A DNA stretch of 64,000 nt from Rapidithrix thailandica (GCF_039710355.1 NZ_JBDKWZ010000002.1:248001-312000); one strand, 5' to 3'. Positions 33,700 to 43,588 are shown, numbered from the stretch's first letter. The notes: generated by a model from the letters alone, not told the origin. Numbers and translations: made by a program.

Positions 33700-36078
33700 T
33701 TATAAACTCACCCATTTTGCTCCATTCACTTTGATCGTTTTCTTTTCCTTTTGATGAAGGATTTCCACGTTTTTTTCAGATGCCAGATTAAAATGGATTT
33801 GTCGGACTAAACCCTCTGTGAAATGGATTTGAAGCTTACCTTCTACCTCTCGGACTTTACAATTGTACCCGACCAATTCGCCATTGGCCCGTTCAACGAC
33901 AAAGGCATTTGTCAATACGGTCTCTTCCATACATTTAAAGTGCTCATGAACATCGTTGTCCTGACTGTTTCCTTTAATCCAATCCGAAATCATGTCTACA
34001 TACTGCTCACCCAAAACGTAACTATGGTGCTTTCTTTTGAGAGGGTGATAATGTCCTGGGTTATAGACATCGAGATTGGCTTCATGAATAGGTTCGGCTG
34101 TTTGAATCACAGGAACATAAGGGTTAGGAACAAAGGCCCATCGCAAATCTCCGCTTTGAAAATCAATGACCTGCACAGAACTTCCCAAGGCATTAAATGT
34201 CTGAATCAGCCAATCTTCATCTCCTGTCAACAAATACGCGTAATATGTGGCATACGTCCTCCAGGAAGTCCAGCCGTGAGGAGAATTAAACATATTGGGT
34301 TGAATATATACATCGTATTGTGATTCCCAGAATCGCAAAGTAGCATTGCGCTGACGACTGTCGGGAATCAGCAATTGTGTCAAACTTCGATGCCCTTTCA
34401 AGAGTTTCAGAGCCGCTTGAGCATAGCGTTGCTTTTCCGCTTCTTTTTGTTGTAAAAGCGCAAACTTTGCCAGTTGTAAGGCCGAGCATGAAATCATCCC
34501 ATCTTCATAGGTAAGCTGGCCTTCCGTATCGATATTATCCCCACTAGCCACCAACTCATCCATGGCCGCTTTTACCGATGTATAGTGCCTTTGATAGGCT
34601 TTTTTCCATTTCCGGTCTTTTTTACCAAGTTCTTTTTCTACTTCAAATAGCTCCATAATGCTTTTGGCGGGATAAATCACACTGGTGTAATGCGTGTTCC
34701 CCGCGCGGTAAGAGCCGTCTTCCGCCTGTGCATGGTTCAACACCCAATCAGCTAACCCGGATGCCTTTCGAAGACTTTCAAAATCTCCCGTGGCTTGGTA
34801 ACGGTCCACCAATACACCGATCATCGTAGTCGTATTCTGAATTCTGTGGGCAATTTTGATAGGCTCCAATTTCTGCTCATCGTACAATTGCGGAAAGATA
34901 TTTTGAAAGCGCACTTCGGTCTTTGTCAAGAACGCTTGATCGGGATCGTATTTTTGAGCCAAATACAAGGTATATAATCCATACCAGGTTTCGCAATGGG
35001 TAGTCGCCCTGGCCGGATATTTAATAGCAGCTTTACGGGCCTGGTTCAAATACCAATGCCAAGGATTCCTAACAGAAATCATCGCTTCGGATTGCTTACC
35101 GTTTTCGGAAATTGCCGTCAACCGGTACACCCCCGGTTCATCCTTCCCTTCAAATGTCCAGCTATCGTTTGCAGACAAAGCGGCTTCTGTTGACTTACCC
35201 GAAGGGCTTACAACTCTTAACTTACAAGCGGCACCGGAAATAACCTTTACTTTCGCCTGCTCGCCTTGGGCAATGGTGGTCCTGTCTATTTGTAAAAAGG
35301 GGGCTGAAGTCAACGTTGCCAAGGTTTCAGGAACTTGTTCCAATTCCCGAACCGGCTTTAAATAAATGACCCAGCTTTTTTCTTCACCCGGCTTCAATTG
35401 ATACAAGTTTTGCGGATGCCTGTCGGGCAATGGCAACGCATTGATTAAGTTTAGGTTTAAAGAAGTAATCCTGTGTCCATGCCATTGATACCCCGGCTCT
35501 CCCCATGACATAGTGAATTCATTGCTCCAGGCAGCGATGGGATCGGGAGAAGCAATGTTTAATACCCGGCCATCAGGTGCCATGGCATAGCCCCAAAAAT
35601 GCGTTTTTTCGCAACGTAATGTATTAGGAAAAAACTTATGGTTCCAATCCGGATATTTTTCCATATACGTATTCAAGCCCATTCTCAAGCCCAAAGTTTG
35701 CGGTTGGACGGGTGTATATCCGGTATTTTTTACGGTAGCGACCACTGCCGGGGTATGATGAAGGTCTTGAAACTCAATGGAGAATAACAAACCTCCTTCA
35801 CTTCCTTGAAATTTTAATCCTGAAGTGTGACGTACTTGTACAAAACTTGTATCCTCCTTTTCCAAACTGGCAAACCAGGAAGGCCCTGCAAACTCACCAG
35901 ATTGGAATGGAATTGTCTTTTTACCGGTTTCACCTTTTGTATCAAAGGATACAATCTGGCCTTTTGCATTTATAGTAAGCTGATACTCTTCGCCTTTTAA
36001 CCAATAGGTTTTACCTTGCGCTCTTAAATCACTCGTGATCAAACACAAAAACAGGAATAAAAATAGGTATCTCATCAT
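33700..36078 (-). CDS. Secreted protein, probable six-hairpin/(alpha,alpha)-toroid glycan-active enzyme
   Basis: I do not recognise a named CAZy family. A signal peptide (MMRYLFLFLFLCLITSDLRA) starts at ATG 36078 or 36075; the longer frame to 36135 is unlikely. The first ~270 mature residues are beta-rich, then a short Ig-like segment at about 290-365. A long helical region follows, with paired-helix patterns such as HCETWYGLYTLYLAQKYDPD and GWTSWRTYATYYAYLLTGDE, like (alpha,alpha)-toroid lyases and GHs; the last ~90 residues are beta. Located between susD and GH89, it is likely the backbone-cleaving enzyme of the PUL. Function is inferred from context only. Confidence 0.65.
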   Translation of the reverse strand: MMRYLFLFLFLCLITSDLRAQGKTYWLKGEEYQLTINAKGQIVSFDTKGETGKKTIPFQSGEFAGPSWFASLEKEDTSFVQVRHTSGLKFQGSEGGLLFSIEFQDLHHTPAVVATVKNTGYTPVQPQTLGLRMGLNTYMEKYPDWNHKFFPNTLRCEKTHFWGYAMAPDGRVLNIASPDPIAAWSNEFTMSWGEPGYQWHGHRITSLNLNLINALPLPDRHPQNLYQLKPGEEKSWVIYLKPVRELEQVPETLATLTSAPFLQIDRTTIAQGEQAKVKVISGAACKLRVVSPSGKSTEAALSANDSWTFEGKDEPGVYRLTAISENGKQSEAMISVRNPWHWYLNQARKAAIKYPARATTHCETWYGLYTLYLAQKYDPDQAFLTKTEVRFQNIFPQLYDEQKLEPIKIAHRIQNTTTMIGVLVDRYQATGDFESLRKASGLADWVLNHAQAEDGSYRAGNTHYTSVIYPAKSIMELFEVEKELGKKDRKWKKAYQRHYTSVKAAMDELVASGDNIDTEGQLTYEDGMISCSALQLAKFALLQQKEAEKQRYAQAALKLLKGHRSLTQLLIPDSRQRNATLRFWESQYDVYIQPNMFNSPHGWTSWRTYATYYAYLLTGDEDWLIQTFNALGSSVQVIDFQSGDLRWAFVPNPYVPVIQTAEPIHEANLDVYNPGHYHPLKRKHHSYVLGEQYVDMISDWIKGNSQDNDVHEHFKCMEETVLTNAFVVERANGELVGYNCKVREVEGKLQIHFTEGLVRQIHFNLASEKNVEILHQKEKKTIKVNGAKWVSL

Positions 36079-36185
36079 TACAATTGTCTTTTTTTTAAAA
36101 AAGGGATACTTGCCTTTTAGGGGCAAATATCCCATAGGGGAAACTGTTATATTTCAATTCATTAAAGTGGCTATATCTCTTTTCA

Positions 36186-37658
36186 CTAATAGCCTTCGTT
36201 CTGAATCACTTTTCCTTGTCCTTCATTGATGATGCCTTGAGGTACAGGAAACAATACTTTATAGCTTTCCGGCAACGCTCCGGGAACTCCCTGGGCTTTT
36301 TCAAGAAATTTTCCGTGACGAATCAGGTCTTGTCTGCGATAGCCTTCATTAAATAATTCATGTCCCCGTTCCAACAACACCAAATCATTGAACGCTTCCA
36401 AAGATGCATAATCAGCTAATGCTACCGGATCCAATTGGGCTCGCACTCTCACCTGGTTTACCAGGTCAATACATTCCTGATCAGGCGCTCCTGCTACATG
36501 GGCTTTTGCTTCGGCTAACGACAACAAAACATCTGCATACCTGAATACAATCCAATCAATCGCACTGTTTGCACCAACTTGTGCAGGGTCTTCACCATAT
36601 TTCATCGGGATGGCCCCTTTTACAAAATGCGCACCCGGATTATCCCGGTCAAAATGGCCTCCGTCTGTTCCCTCATATTCGCTGATGATTACCTCCAGGC
36701 GAGCATCCTCGTCTTCGAAGGTATCATAAAAGCTCCAAGGCATCCGGTACCCCGACCATTTTTGAATATTGGTATTGTTGGTAGGGAAATTATAAGGCAA
36801 TACATGTGCATGCCACATTTGCCCCCAGTTTTCATTACAAGGCACTGCATAGATGATTTCCTTATTTCGAACATTTTCCAGGGTAAATACGGATGCATAG
36901 TCGTCCATTAACTCATATCCCATAGCAGTCAGTTGTTCGGCTACTCCCACTGCTTCGCTCCATTTTTTCTCATGCATATACAATTTTAACATCACCATTA
37001 ACACAGTACCTTTGGTAAAGCGTCCCCAATCTTGTTCTTCATAAGATAATGGAAGTTCACTCACTGCATCTTTCAAATCTGTTTCGATATAACTCACCAT
37101 CCACTCTTTAGTGGGCCGCTCTATGATGACTTCCTCTTGTGGGTTTTGCAATACTTCCAGCGGGGCTACGGTAAAAGGTCCGTACAAATCATATATCATA
37201 AAAGCCAACCATCCTCTAGCGGCTTTCAACTCAGCCACATAGCGTTTTTTCAATTCTTCATTCATCTCTACCGGCTCCATACGATTGAGGGTAAGCGTAA
37301 TGGCACTGATATGATTATAGCGATTGTAAAAACTGGTAACGGAATTAGTAGTAGGTAACCAACGGAATTCATCAATGGTTGACCAGGAGCCTCCATCTCC
37401 CCATTGGCAATCCATCACATCGGTGGCCATTTCCGTAAATACCGGATATCCTCCCTGAGTAGTGGAAAAAATGGCTCCCCAGCCAGTGGCACTAAACGGT
37501 GAGTACATAGCAGTGACAGCGGCCGTTACATCCTCTTCAGCCTTATAAAAGGTTGAGGGAGAAATTTCATTATAGACTTCCGGTTCCAAGCCGTTGTGGC
37601 AGCTAAAAGCAAAAAAACTAATGACAAGATATATGATTATTTTTTGAATTTTTTTCAT
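36186..37658 (-). CDS. susD: SusD/RagB-family surface glycan-binding lipoprotein
   Basis: A 490-residue SusD-like lipoprotein (lipobox AFSC, Cys20). Typical features are SPSTFYKAEEDVTAAVTAMY near the N-terminus, TPR-like helical pairs, FRYADVLLSLAEAKAHVAG, and the C-terminal LLERGHELFNEGYRRQDLIRHG block. SusD lies on the cell surface as a lid over the SusC transporter and binds the target polysaccharide. It is 13 nt after susC on the same strand, the standard pairing. Ligand specificity is not readable from sequence; GH89 and sulfatase neighbours point to a sulfated glycan with alpha-GlcNAc. Confidence 0.95.
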   Translation of the reverse strand: MKKIQKIIIYLVISFFAFSCHNGLEPEVYNEISPSTFYKAEEDVTAAVTAMYSPFSATGWGAIFSTTQGGYPVFTEMATDVMDCQWGDGGSWSTIDEFRWLPTTNSVTSFYNRYNHISAITLTLNRMEPVEMNEELKKRYVAELKAARGWLAFMIYDLYGPFTVAPLEVLQNPQEEVIIERPTKEWMVSYIETDLKDAVSELPLSYEEQDWGRFTKGTVLMVMLKLYMHEKKWSEAVGVAEQLTAMGYELMDDYASVFTLENVRNKEIIYAVPCNENWGQMWHAHVLPYNFPTNNTNIQKWSGYRMPWSFYDTFEDEDARLEVIISEYEGTDGGHFDRDNPGAHFVKGAIPMKYGEDPAQVGANSAIDWIVFRYADVLLSLAEAKAHVAGAPDQECIDLVNQVRVRAQLDPVALADYASLEAFNDLVLLERGHELFNEGYRRQDLIRHGKFLEKAQGVPGALPESYKVLFPVPQGIINEGQGKVIQNEGY

Positions 37659-37671
37659 CTCATTTTCTGGT

Positions 37672-40600
37672 TTAGAAGGTTAAGTTTACTCCAAAGGTTA
37701 AAGTCCGCTGGTTGGGGTAACCCGCCATGCTATCGGTTTCCGGGTCCAAACCGGAATAAGGCGAGTTAAGCCATACATTTTGGGCATCTACATAAATCCG
37801 GGCATTGGATACCGCGCCTTTAAATAAGGTATTGGGTAAAGTGTAACCTAATGTGATATTTCGAAGGCGGATAAACCAGGCTTTTTCATAAAAGTAATCT
37901 CCGGCACTGTAACTGGAATTTGCCTGAAAACTGGAAGGTATATCCGTTTGAGTATTGTCATGAGTCCAACGGTCTTTTACCAAATCCATCATGTTTGATC
38001 CGTCCTTTAGGCGAAATGACTCCGTAGCATAAAAACTTCGGGTATCATTAATTTTGTAGCGGTCAAACATTCCGTAGAAACTCAAACCCAGGTCAAAATT
38101 TTTGAATGTAAAGTGATTATCGAATCCTACGTAAAAGCCTGGATCTTCTGAACTTAAAAGTACGACATCCGCTTGATCAAGACGCCCATCAGGCTGACCC
38201 GAATACAAAAAGCGACCGTTTTCATCCACCACCGGGTTTCCTTCTTCATCTCTCAAAAAGCCATTCAGGTCTTTTAGTTTGATTGTTCCCGGAATAGCTC
38301 CCGGCATATGCGGCACGTCTTCTCCCTCTTTCACCAAGCCATCAGAGACGTATTTATAAATCGGACGGATCGGGTCATTTTTACCTTCGTAAATAGAAGG
38401 TTTCCAATGGGCATCTCTATCTTTCCATTTGTCCTTGTAAGCCGCAAAATTCACCGTAGTCGACCATTTGAAGGTACCGTTATCAATGTTACGGGAATTC
38501 AATGTCACTTCCACCCCCTTACTTTGCGTTGATCCGGCATTGGACGGAATCCAATTTACTTCGTGGTAGGATAACAAAGGTTTTTTGACTAGCAAATCAG
38601 AAATAACTTTATTAAACACATCAATCGAACCCGTGATCCGGTCGTCATAGAAACCAAAATCCAGCCCCAGGTTAACTTCCGAAGTGGTTTCCCATTTCAA
38701 ATCCGGGTTTTCCAAGCGACTTGTATACACTCCTGTAGACTCTGTATTTCCGAACGGAAAGTTAGCTCCGGTAGCAAAGGCAGAGTTGGCATTGTATACA
38801 AAATTGGAATTACCAGTCTGCCCATAACTTAAGCGCAATTTCAAATTCGAAAGCCAATTTTTGGTAGAAGCCATAAACGGTTCATTGATCACTCGCCAAC
38901 CAAGGGCAACGGAAGGAAATAAGCCCCATTTGTTATTTTTGGAAAAAATTGAAGCTCCGTCAGTCCGTAAAGTAGCCGTTAATAAATACCGGTCTTTAAA
39001 CGTATAGTTTACTCTTCCGAAATACGAGGCAATCATATCTTTACCACCTTCAGAACCCACTCCCGGCTTTTCGGCTTGCCCGCCACCCAGATCATGCCAT
39101 AGAAAAGCATCCAATAAGAATTTTCGGTTGTTGGCAGAAAAACCACTAAAATTAAACTCTTGATACGAATACCCCGCCATTACGGTAAGATCGTGGTTTT
39201 CGTTCAACGTTTTGGAATAGGTGGCTACCAGGTCAAACAAATAGTCTGTTTTACTTTTTTGGGAAATAGACGCTCTTCCTCCTTCCCGCTCACCATACAA
39301 GGTCGACTTAGGCAAATAGGTATTGCGTATTGCCAGGTTGCGATCCATTCCCAGGTTCATTTTCACCCTCAAACCTTCAAAAGGTTTTACCTCCACATAA
39401 GAATTCACAAACCACTTTTCCATTTCGCTCACGTCTGTAATATCCAACAATGAAACGGGGTTAGGCAAATACGATTGGTTGGGGTCCAAGAGGTAATGGC
39501 CCTCTTCGTCCTTGATGGCAATGGTCGGGTTAAACTGTAAAGCCGAACGAATAATGGAGGAATTCTCAAACTGCCCGGTACCTAAGGGTACATTATCATT
39601 GGTAATTTTACTTCCTGTAGCCGAGACCCCGACCGTTAAGTACTTTCCAATGTTTTGATCGAGGTTAATCCTTCCGGTAAAGCGTTTGAAATTATTATTC
39701 TCTACGATACCCTTTTGGTCGAAATAGTTTCCGGAAATCAGATATTTCGTATTTTTATTTCCTCCTGAAACCGTCAAGTTATGCTGTTGAATACTTCCCG
39801 GGCGTAAGATTTCCCCGATCCAATCGGTTCCTTTACCGGCTTCTGTTATTTCTTGCTCGGAAAACCGGGGCACAAAAGCAGGCGCTGTCCCCGGATCAGT
39901 GCTCCCATAAGGAGCAATGGTATTTTGCTTAAGCCAATCTTCTTTCAGATAACGGTTAGTTTCTTCCATATACTCTCCGGCAGAGAGCATGTCCCAACGT
40001 TCGCTGAATTTCTGCACGGAATAAGATCCGTTGTACTGAACGGACACTTTCCCTTCTTTCCCTCTTTTGGTGGTAATCAATATCACACCGTTTGCCGCTC
40101 TGGCTCCGTAAATTGCCGTTGAACTGGCGTCTTTCAAGACTTCAATCGACTCAATATCTTGGGGGTTGATCATGCTCAAAAAGCTTTTTGTCCCTCCACT
40201 GTATCGGTTGCCACTGCCAGGCTCTTCAAAATTGGATACGGGAAACCCATCTACAACGACAAGCGGAGCATTGCTGGCATTGACAGAGCCCGCACCCCGG
40301 ATCAAAATATCCAATCCTCCACCAGGTTGGGCACTGTTTTGTACGATTTGCAGCCCAGCCGCCTTACCGGAAAGCATATGTCCTACCGAAGTATTGGCAG
40401 CCATGGGAAGCTCTTCGGCCTTTACCGAAGCCACCGATCCGGTCAGATCACTTTTTTTCATCGTACCATATCCCACCACTACCACTTCATCCAGTTGTGA
40501 AACATTTGGTTCCAAAACTACATTCATGGACGTTTCCTTTGTTACTTCCACTTCTTGGGTAATGTACCCGATGTAGCTGAATGAGAGAATACTCCCCACC

Positions 40601-41151
40601 GGAGCATTGATTTTGTAGTTCCCTTCAAAGTCAGTTGTTGTTCCCTTAGTCGTTCCTTTCACCAAAATAGTCACACCTGGTAACGTTAACTTTTCATCTG
40701 ATGAAGTAACTTTCCCGGAAACAACAACCTCTTGCAGAGGGGAAATTTCCTCAGTGATGACGATACCGTGAGTAGAAGGATTGACCACAATGGTAGAGTT
40801 GATCCGCTTGAATTGTAATTTCCCTTGTTGAGCCAACAGAGTGAGCAACTCTTGCAAGGACGTATTTTTGGCTTTGGTGGAGATCCGTACTTTCCGGTCC
40901 AGGCTTTGGGTTTTGTATAAAAAATTAAACCCGGTGCGTGCTTCAATTTGGGTAAAAGCATCTTCTAAAGAAGCATCGTGCAAGCTGACGGAAAGCTTAA
41001 CTTCTTTGATACTTTTTTGTCCTTCGGTTTTATTTTTTTGGGCATTCCCAGGGTTGGCCAGTAGTATTCCTGCGCATAAGCAATGCAAGATGAGGCCATA
41101 AAAGGTCTGTCTAGACATAGCAATGACTTGTCTGAGTAAATTCACTTTCAT
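37672..41151 (-). CDS. susC: SusC/RagA-family TonB-dependent outer membrane transporter
   Basis: This 1159-residue protein has a signal peptide, then an STN/secretin-like domain (about 50-115: SLHDASLEDAFTQIEARTGF), a carboxypeptidase-D-like barrel domain (GKVTSSDEKLTLPGVTILVK) and a plug (VVVVGYGTMKKSDLTGSVAS, the SusC signature). A 22-strand barrel follows, ending in RTLTFGVNLTF. The STN domain marks it as a signalling transporter of the type that contacts a FecR anti-sigma in the periplasm. The FecR gene lies directly upstream, 140 nt away. It imports oligosaccharides together with SusD using TonB energy. Confidence 0.96.
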   Translation of the reverse strand: MKVNLLRQVIAMSRQTFYGLILHCLCAGILLANPGNAQKNKTEGQKSIKEVKLSVSLHDASLEDAFTQIEARTGFNFLYKTQSLDRKVRISTKAKNTSLQELLTLLAQQGKLQFKRINSTIVVNPSTHGIVITEEISPLQEVVVSGKVTSSDEKLTLPGVTILVKGTTKGTTTDFEGNYKINAPVGSILSFSYIGYITQEVEVTKETSMNVVLEPNVSQLDEVVVVGYGTMKKSDLTGSVASVKAEELPMAANTSVGHMLSGKAAGLQIVQNSAQPGGGLDILIRGAGSVNASNAPLVVVDGFPVSNFEEPGSGNRYSGGTKSFLSMINPQDIESIEVLKDASSTAIYGARAANGVILITTKRGKEGKVSVQYNGSYSVQKFSERWDMLSAGEYMEETNRYLKEDWLKQNTIAPYGSTDPGTAPAFVPRFSEQEITEAGKGTDWIGEILRPGSIQQHNLTVSGGNKNTKYLISGNYFDQKGIVENNNFKRFTGRINLDQNIGKYLTVGVSATGSKITNDNVPLGTGQFENSSIIRSALQFNPTIAIKDEEGHYLLDPNQSYLPNPVSLLDITDVSEMEKWFVNSYVEVKPFEGLRVKMNLGMDRNLAIRNTYLPKSTLYGEREGGRASISQKSKTDYLFDLVATYSKTLNENHDLTVMAGYSYQEFNFSGFSANNRKFLLDAFLWHDLGGGQAEKPGVGSEGGKDMIASYFGRVNYTFKDRYLLTATLRTDGASIFSKNNKWGLFPSVALGWRVINEPFMASTKNWLSNLKLRLSYGQTGNSNFVYNANSAFATGANFPFGNTESTGVYTSRLENPDLKWETTSEVNLGLDFGFYDDRITGSIDVFNKVISDLLVKKPLLSYHEVNWIPSNAGSTQSKGVEVTLNSRNIDNGTFKWSTTVNFAAYKDKWKDRDAHWKPSIYEGKNDPIRPIYKYVSDGLVKEGEDVPHMPGAIPGTIKLKDLNGFLRDEEGNPVVDENGRFLYSGQPDGRLDQADVVLLSSEDPGFYVGFDNHFTFKNFDLGLSFYGMFDRYKINDTRSFYATESFRLKDGSNMMDLVKDRWTHDNTQTDIPSSFQANSSYSAGDYFYEKAWFIRLRNITLGYTLPNTLFKGAVSNARIYVDAQNVWLNSPYSGLDPETDSMAGYPNQRTLTFGVNLTF

Positions 41152-41292
41152 ATATTTAAACTGTTTTGGTGGTTATTAAATCACGAAACAAATGTTGAAT
41201 TAGCCCTTGCAGCCGTTCCCCAACGATAGTCAAGGGCTAATCCTTTTATTCACAAGTACTTATCCTGTATTCATTGTATACATGACTTTTAG

Positions 41293-42384
41293 TTAATAAA
41301 TAATCACTTTTTCATTTTGAATCTTATAGTGTAAATGCGTTACCTCTGCAATGGCTTGCATCACGATTTCCAAGCGTTCATTGGAAAACTTTCCCGTATA
41401 AAGCGCTGTAAAATCGTCTTTGCCTTGAATTTCCACTTCAATTCCATACCACCTCTCCAACTGATCTTTAATATCGCTAAGCGAAGCTTCTTTAAAATAC
41501 ATGACGTCATCTTTCCAACTAAATACCGATTCGTAATCAAAACCTGTATGTTTCGTTATTTCCGCTTGCACTTTGTTATAATTAGCAATTTCATGAGGTT
41601 TTAAGAGTACGGAATCTCGTTGATTCCCCCTTGAATTTACCAAAACACTTCCCTCAAGCACAGCAACCTGAATCTCTTCTTCTTCTTCGTAGGCATTGAT
41701 ATTAAAAGAGGTACCTACCACAGTCGTCACTACATCCCCGGTAAGAATCCTGAAAGGCCGTTGGGAATCTTTGGCGACCTGGAAAAAAGCCTCTCCCTGT
41801 AATTTTACGACTCGTTCTTCCGGCGAAAATTTATTGGGAAACCATAAACGGCTATCACCATTGAGCTTGACCTTCGTTCCGTCATAAAGGATAAATGTAG
41901 CTTTACGACCTCTGGGGTTGTACTTTTCGATCATCGTTACCGGTGACGTCCCCTCTGAAAATGCCTGATCATTTTTATATTTCCGGTAAACCAGAAAGGT
42001 AACAATAAATAGTAAAGCAATACTGGCGGCTACACTCAACCAATGAATACGGTTTGCTTTCCGGTGAATAGGATATACGGGAACTGTACCGGGCCCTTTT
42101 CTAAAAGCGACTGATTGAATGGTCTGTACGGCTGAATCAATCTCCTCATCACTTAGTTGTTCTTTCTTCACCACTTGTAAGGAAAGTAACAACCCTTTTG
42201 CCTCTTTCAGCAAGTGTTGCTTTTCCGGGTATTGAATAAGCCATTCTTCCCAAAATTCTCTGGCAATCGCATCCTCTTCCAGTATCCAAGCTTGAAAACT
42301 TTCATCTAACACTAATTGCTCAACGGATGTATATTGGTCTGGTGACATGAATCGTTTGGTATTTGCTTGATTGGCATTTACCAA
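41293..42384 (-). CDS. FecR-family anti-sigma factor with DUF4974
   Basis: A 363-residue single-pass membrane protein. The cytoplasmic N-terminus (~100 residues) binds the sigma factor. A membrane helix follows at about 109-131 (WLSVAASIALLFIVTFLVY), then the periplasmic FecR domain (LYDGTKVKLNGDSRLWFPNK and a VGTSFNINAY block), ending with DUF4974 (SLSDIKDQLERWYGIEVEIQ). It relays a signal from the STN domain of the adjacent SusC. Its partner ECF sigma gene is usually immediately upstream on the same strand. Here the nearest candidate is at 59802-60395, about 17.4 kb away across a cassette array. ATG 42348 is an alternative start. Confidence 0.93.
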   Translation of the reverse strand: MVNANQANTKRFMSPDQYTSVEQLVLDESFQAWILEEDAIAREFWEEWLIQYPEKQHLLKEAKGLLLSLQVVKKEQLSDEEIDSAVQTIQSVAFRKGPGTVPVYPIHRKANRIHWLSVAASIALLFIVTFLVYRKYKNDQAFSEGTSPVTMIEKYNPRGRKATFILYDGTKVKLNGDSRLWFPNKFSPEERVVKLQGEAFFQVAKDSQRPFRILTGDVVTTVVGTSFNINAYEEEEEIQVAVLEGSVLVNSRGNQRDSVLLKPHEIANYNKVQAEITKHTGFDYESVFSWKDDVMYFKEASLSDIKDQLERWYGIEVEIQGKDDFTALYTGKFSNERLEIVMQAIAEVTHLHYKIQNEKVIIY

Positions 42385-42622
42385 AGAGATACGGAAGCCC
42401 GCTTAGCGTACTGTATTTTTTTGATTTTTTTTCAAAAAAAATTCACAACACAACATATTTCACTAATTTATGATAGCGCCTTATTTATGTGGTACACGAA
42501 TATATCAATCTCCTCTCAGTACGCCAAATCTACTTTTTTAAGTTCCTACAGTACTCAGCTCGAAGTGTTTCGATTACATTCATTTTTTCCGTATTGATGA
42601 AAATGTTTTAAATTTCAGGTAT

Positions 42623-42786
42623 TGAAGTGGTTTACACGTATAGTTTTTGACCGAACATGGAATCAACATCGGCTCATCAAGGCACTTTTTGAAGAGAATA
42701 GCCAAAGCTACTGTTGAGAAAAGTAACACGGAAGAGGCGTTTTTGAAACATTTTTCAGCAAAAAGAAAAAGTTGAACTTCACTTCA
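42623..42786 (+). mobile_element. MITE-like element family A, copy 2
   Basis: A 164-bp copy with TGAAGTG/CACTTCA ends. It lies at the left border of the cassette array, between the FecR start and the COQ4-like gene, 60 nt before that gene. The rest of this ~460-bp gap has no gene. Confidence 0.8.
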
Positions 42787-42846
42787 TTCATTGATTATTA
42801 TCCCACAAAATCCCTGAAAAGGAAGCTATAATTTTAAAATTAGAAC

Positions 42847-43353
42847 ATGACAAGCATTAGTATTTACCAGAGAGAAAGTACACAAGCATTAAACTTTCGA
42901 GAAAAAATTGTGGAAGGCTTAAAAGTATGGATGGTCATTAAACCTCTTCAGTTTCTATTTAGACGATCTATGGAGAATCACACTATAGAATTGCAAAACT
43001 CTCAAAAAGGGACTGTTGGGTATGACATTTACCAATTGTTAAAAAAGCATGACTTGAAGGTGATTCCAAAATTTGAAAATCATGATTTAAAACATTTGAT
43101 TCTTGGATATGGTATGTCTTCAATAGATGAAATCAGAATGCAAATGTATCTACTCGGAAATGGAAACTACAGCATATTCTGTCTTCTTTTTGCTGCATCG
43201 GGAATATTGTTTCCAAAAGCATGGAGTTCATTTTACCAAGACTATAGAAAAGGAAAAAGTGCACCTTCAATATTGGACTTATCCATTCATGATTGTAAGG
43301 TAAAAAAAACTAAAGAATTAAAAAATACCTACAATAAAGTCTATCTTAAGTAG
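42847..43353 (+). CDS. COQ4-like protein
   Basis: This 168-residue protein matches the COQ4 family of ubiquinone biosynthesis through its metal-binding motif HDxxHx11E: His79, Asp80, His83 and Glu95 are all present in ENHDLKHLILGYGMSSIDEI. The helical pattern around the motif also fits. In eukaryotes COQ4 helps assemble the coenzyme Q complex. This organism most likely uses menaquinone, so the role here is open. It is the first gene of the + strand array, AT-richer than the flanking PUL, with a MITE upstream and another downstream. Confidence 0.7.
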   Translation: MTSISIYQRESTQALNFREKIVEGLKVWMVIKPLQFLFRRSMENHTIELQNSQKGTVGYDIYQLLKKHDLKVIPKFENHDLKHLILGYGMSSIDEIRMQMYLLGNGNYSIFCLLFAASGILFPKAWSSFYQDYRKGKSAPSILDLSIHDCKVKKTKELKNTYNKVYLK

Positions 43354-43425
43354 CGTGTTCGGCGGTAACTAAGAGCAATTGTAAAAGACAATTAATTGTA
43401 TTTTTCATATACGTTAGTCAGACAA
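43354..43425 (+). repeat. Cassette-junction spacer 1
   Basis: A short hairpin (AATTGT/ACAATT) is followed by CATATACGTTAGTC, the right-end core with GTT at 43413. MITE copy 3 is inserted directly after the core. Confidence 0.45.
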
Positions 43426-43588
43426 TGAAGTGGTTTAAACTTATAGTTTTTGACCGAAAATGGAATCAACATCGGCTCATCAAGGCACTTTTTGAAAAGA
43501 ATAGCCAAAGCTATTGTTGAGAAAAGTAACACAGAAGAGACGTTTTTGAAACATTTTTTAGGAAAAAGAAAAAGTTTAATTCACTTCA
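43426..43588 (+). mobile_element. MITE-like element family A, copy 3
   Basis: A 163-bp copy with TGAAGTG/CACTTCA ends and a 15-bp imperfect terminal inverted repeat. It has inserted between the cassette-junction core and the next start codon, only 13 nt before the ATG at 43602. It is the same strand as the other two copies. Confidence 0.8.

Noticed and set aside
33823..34323. 166-codon frame opposite the unknown PUL gene
   Set aside because: Complement of a long coding region; composition looks like antisense of coding sequence and no motif was seen.
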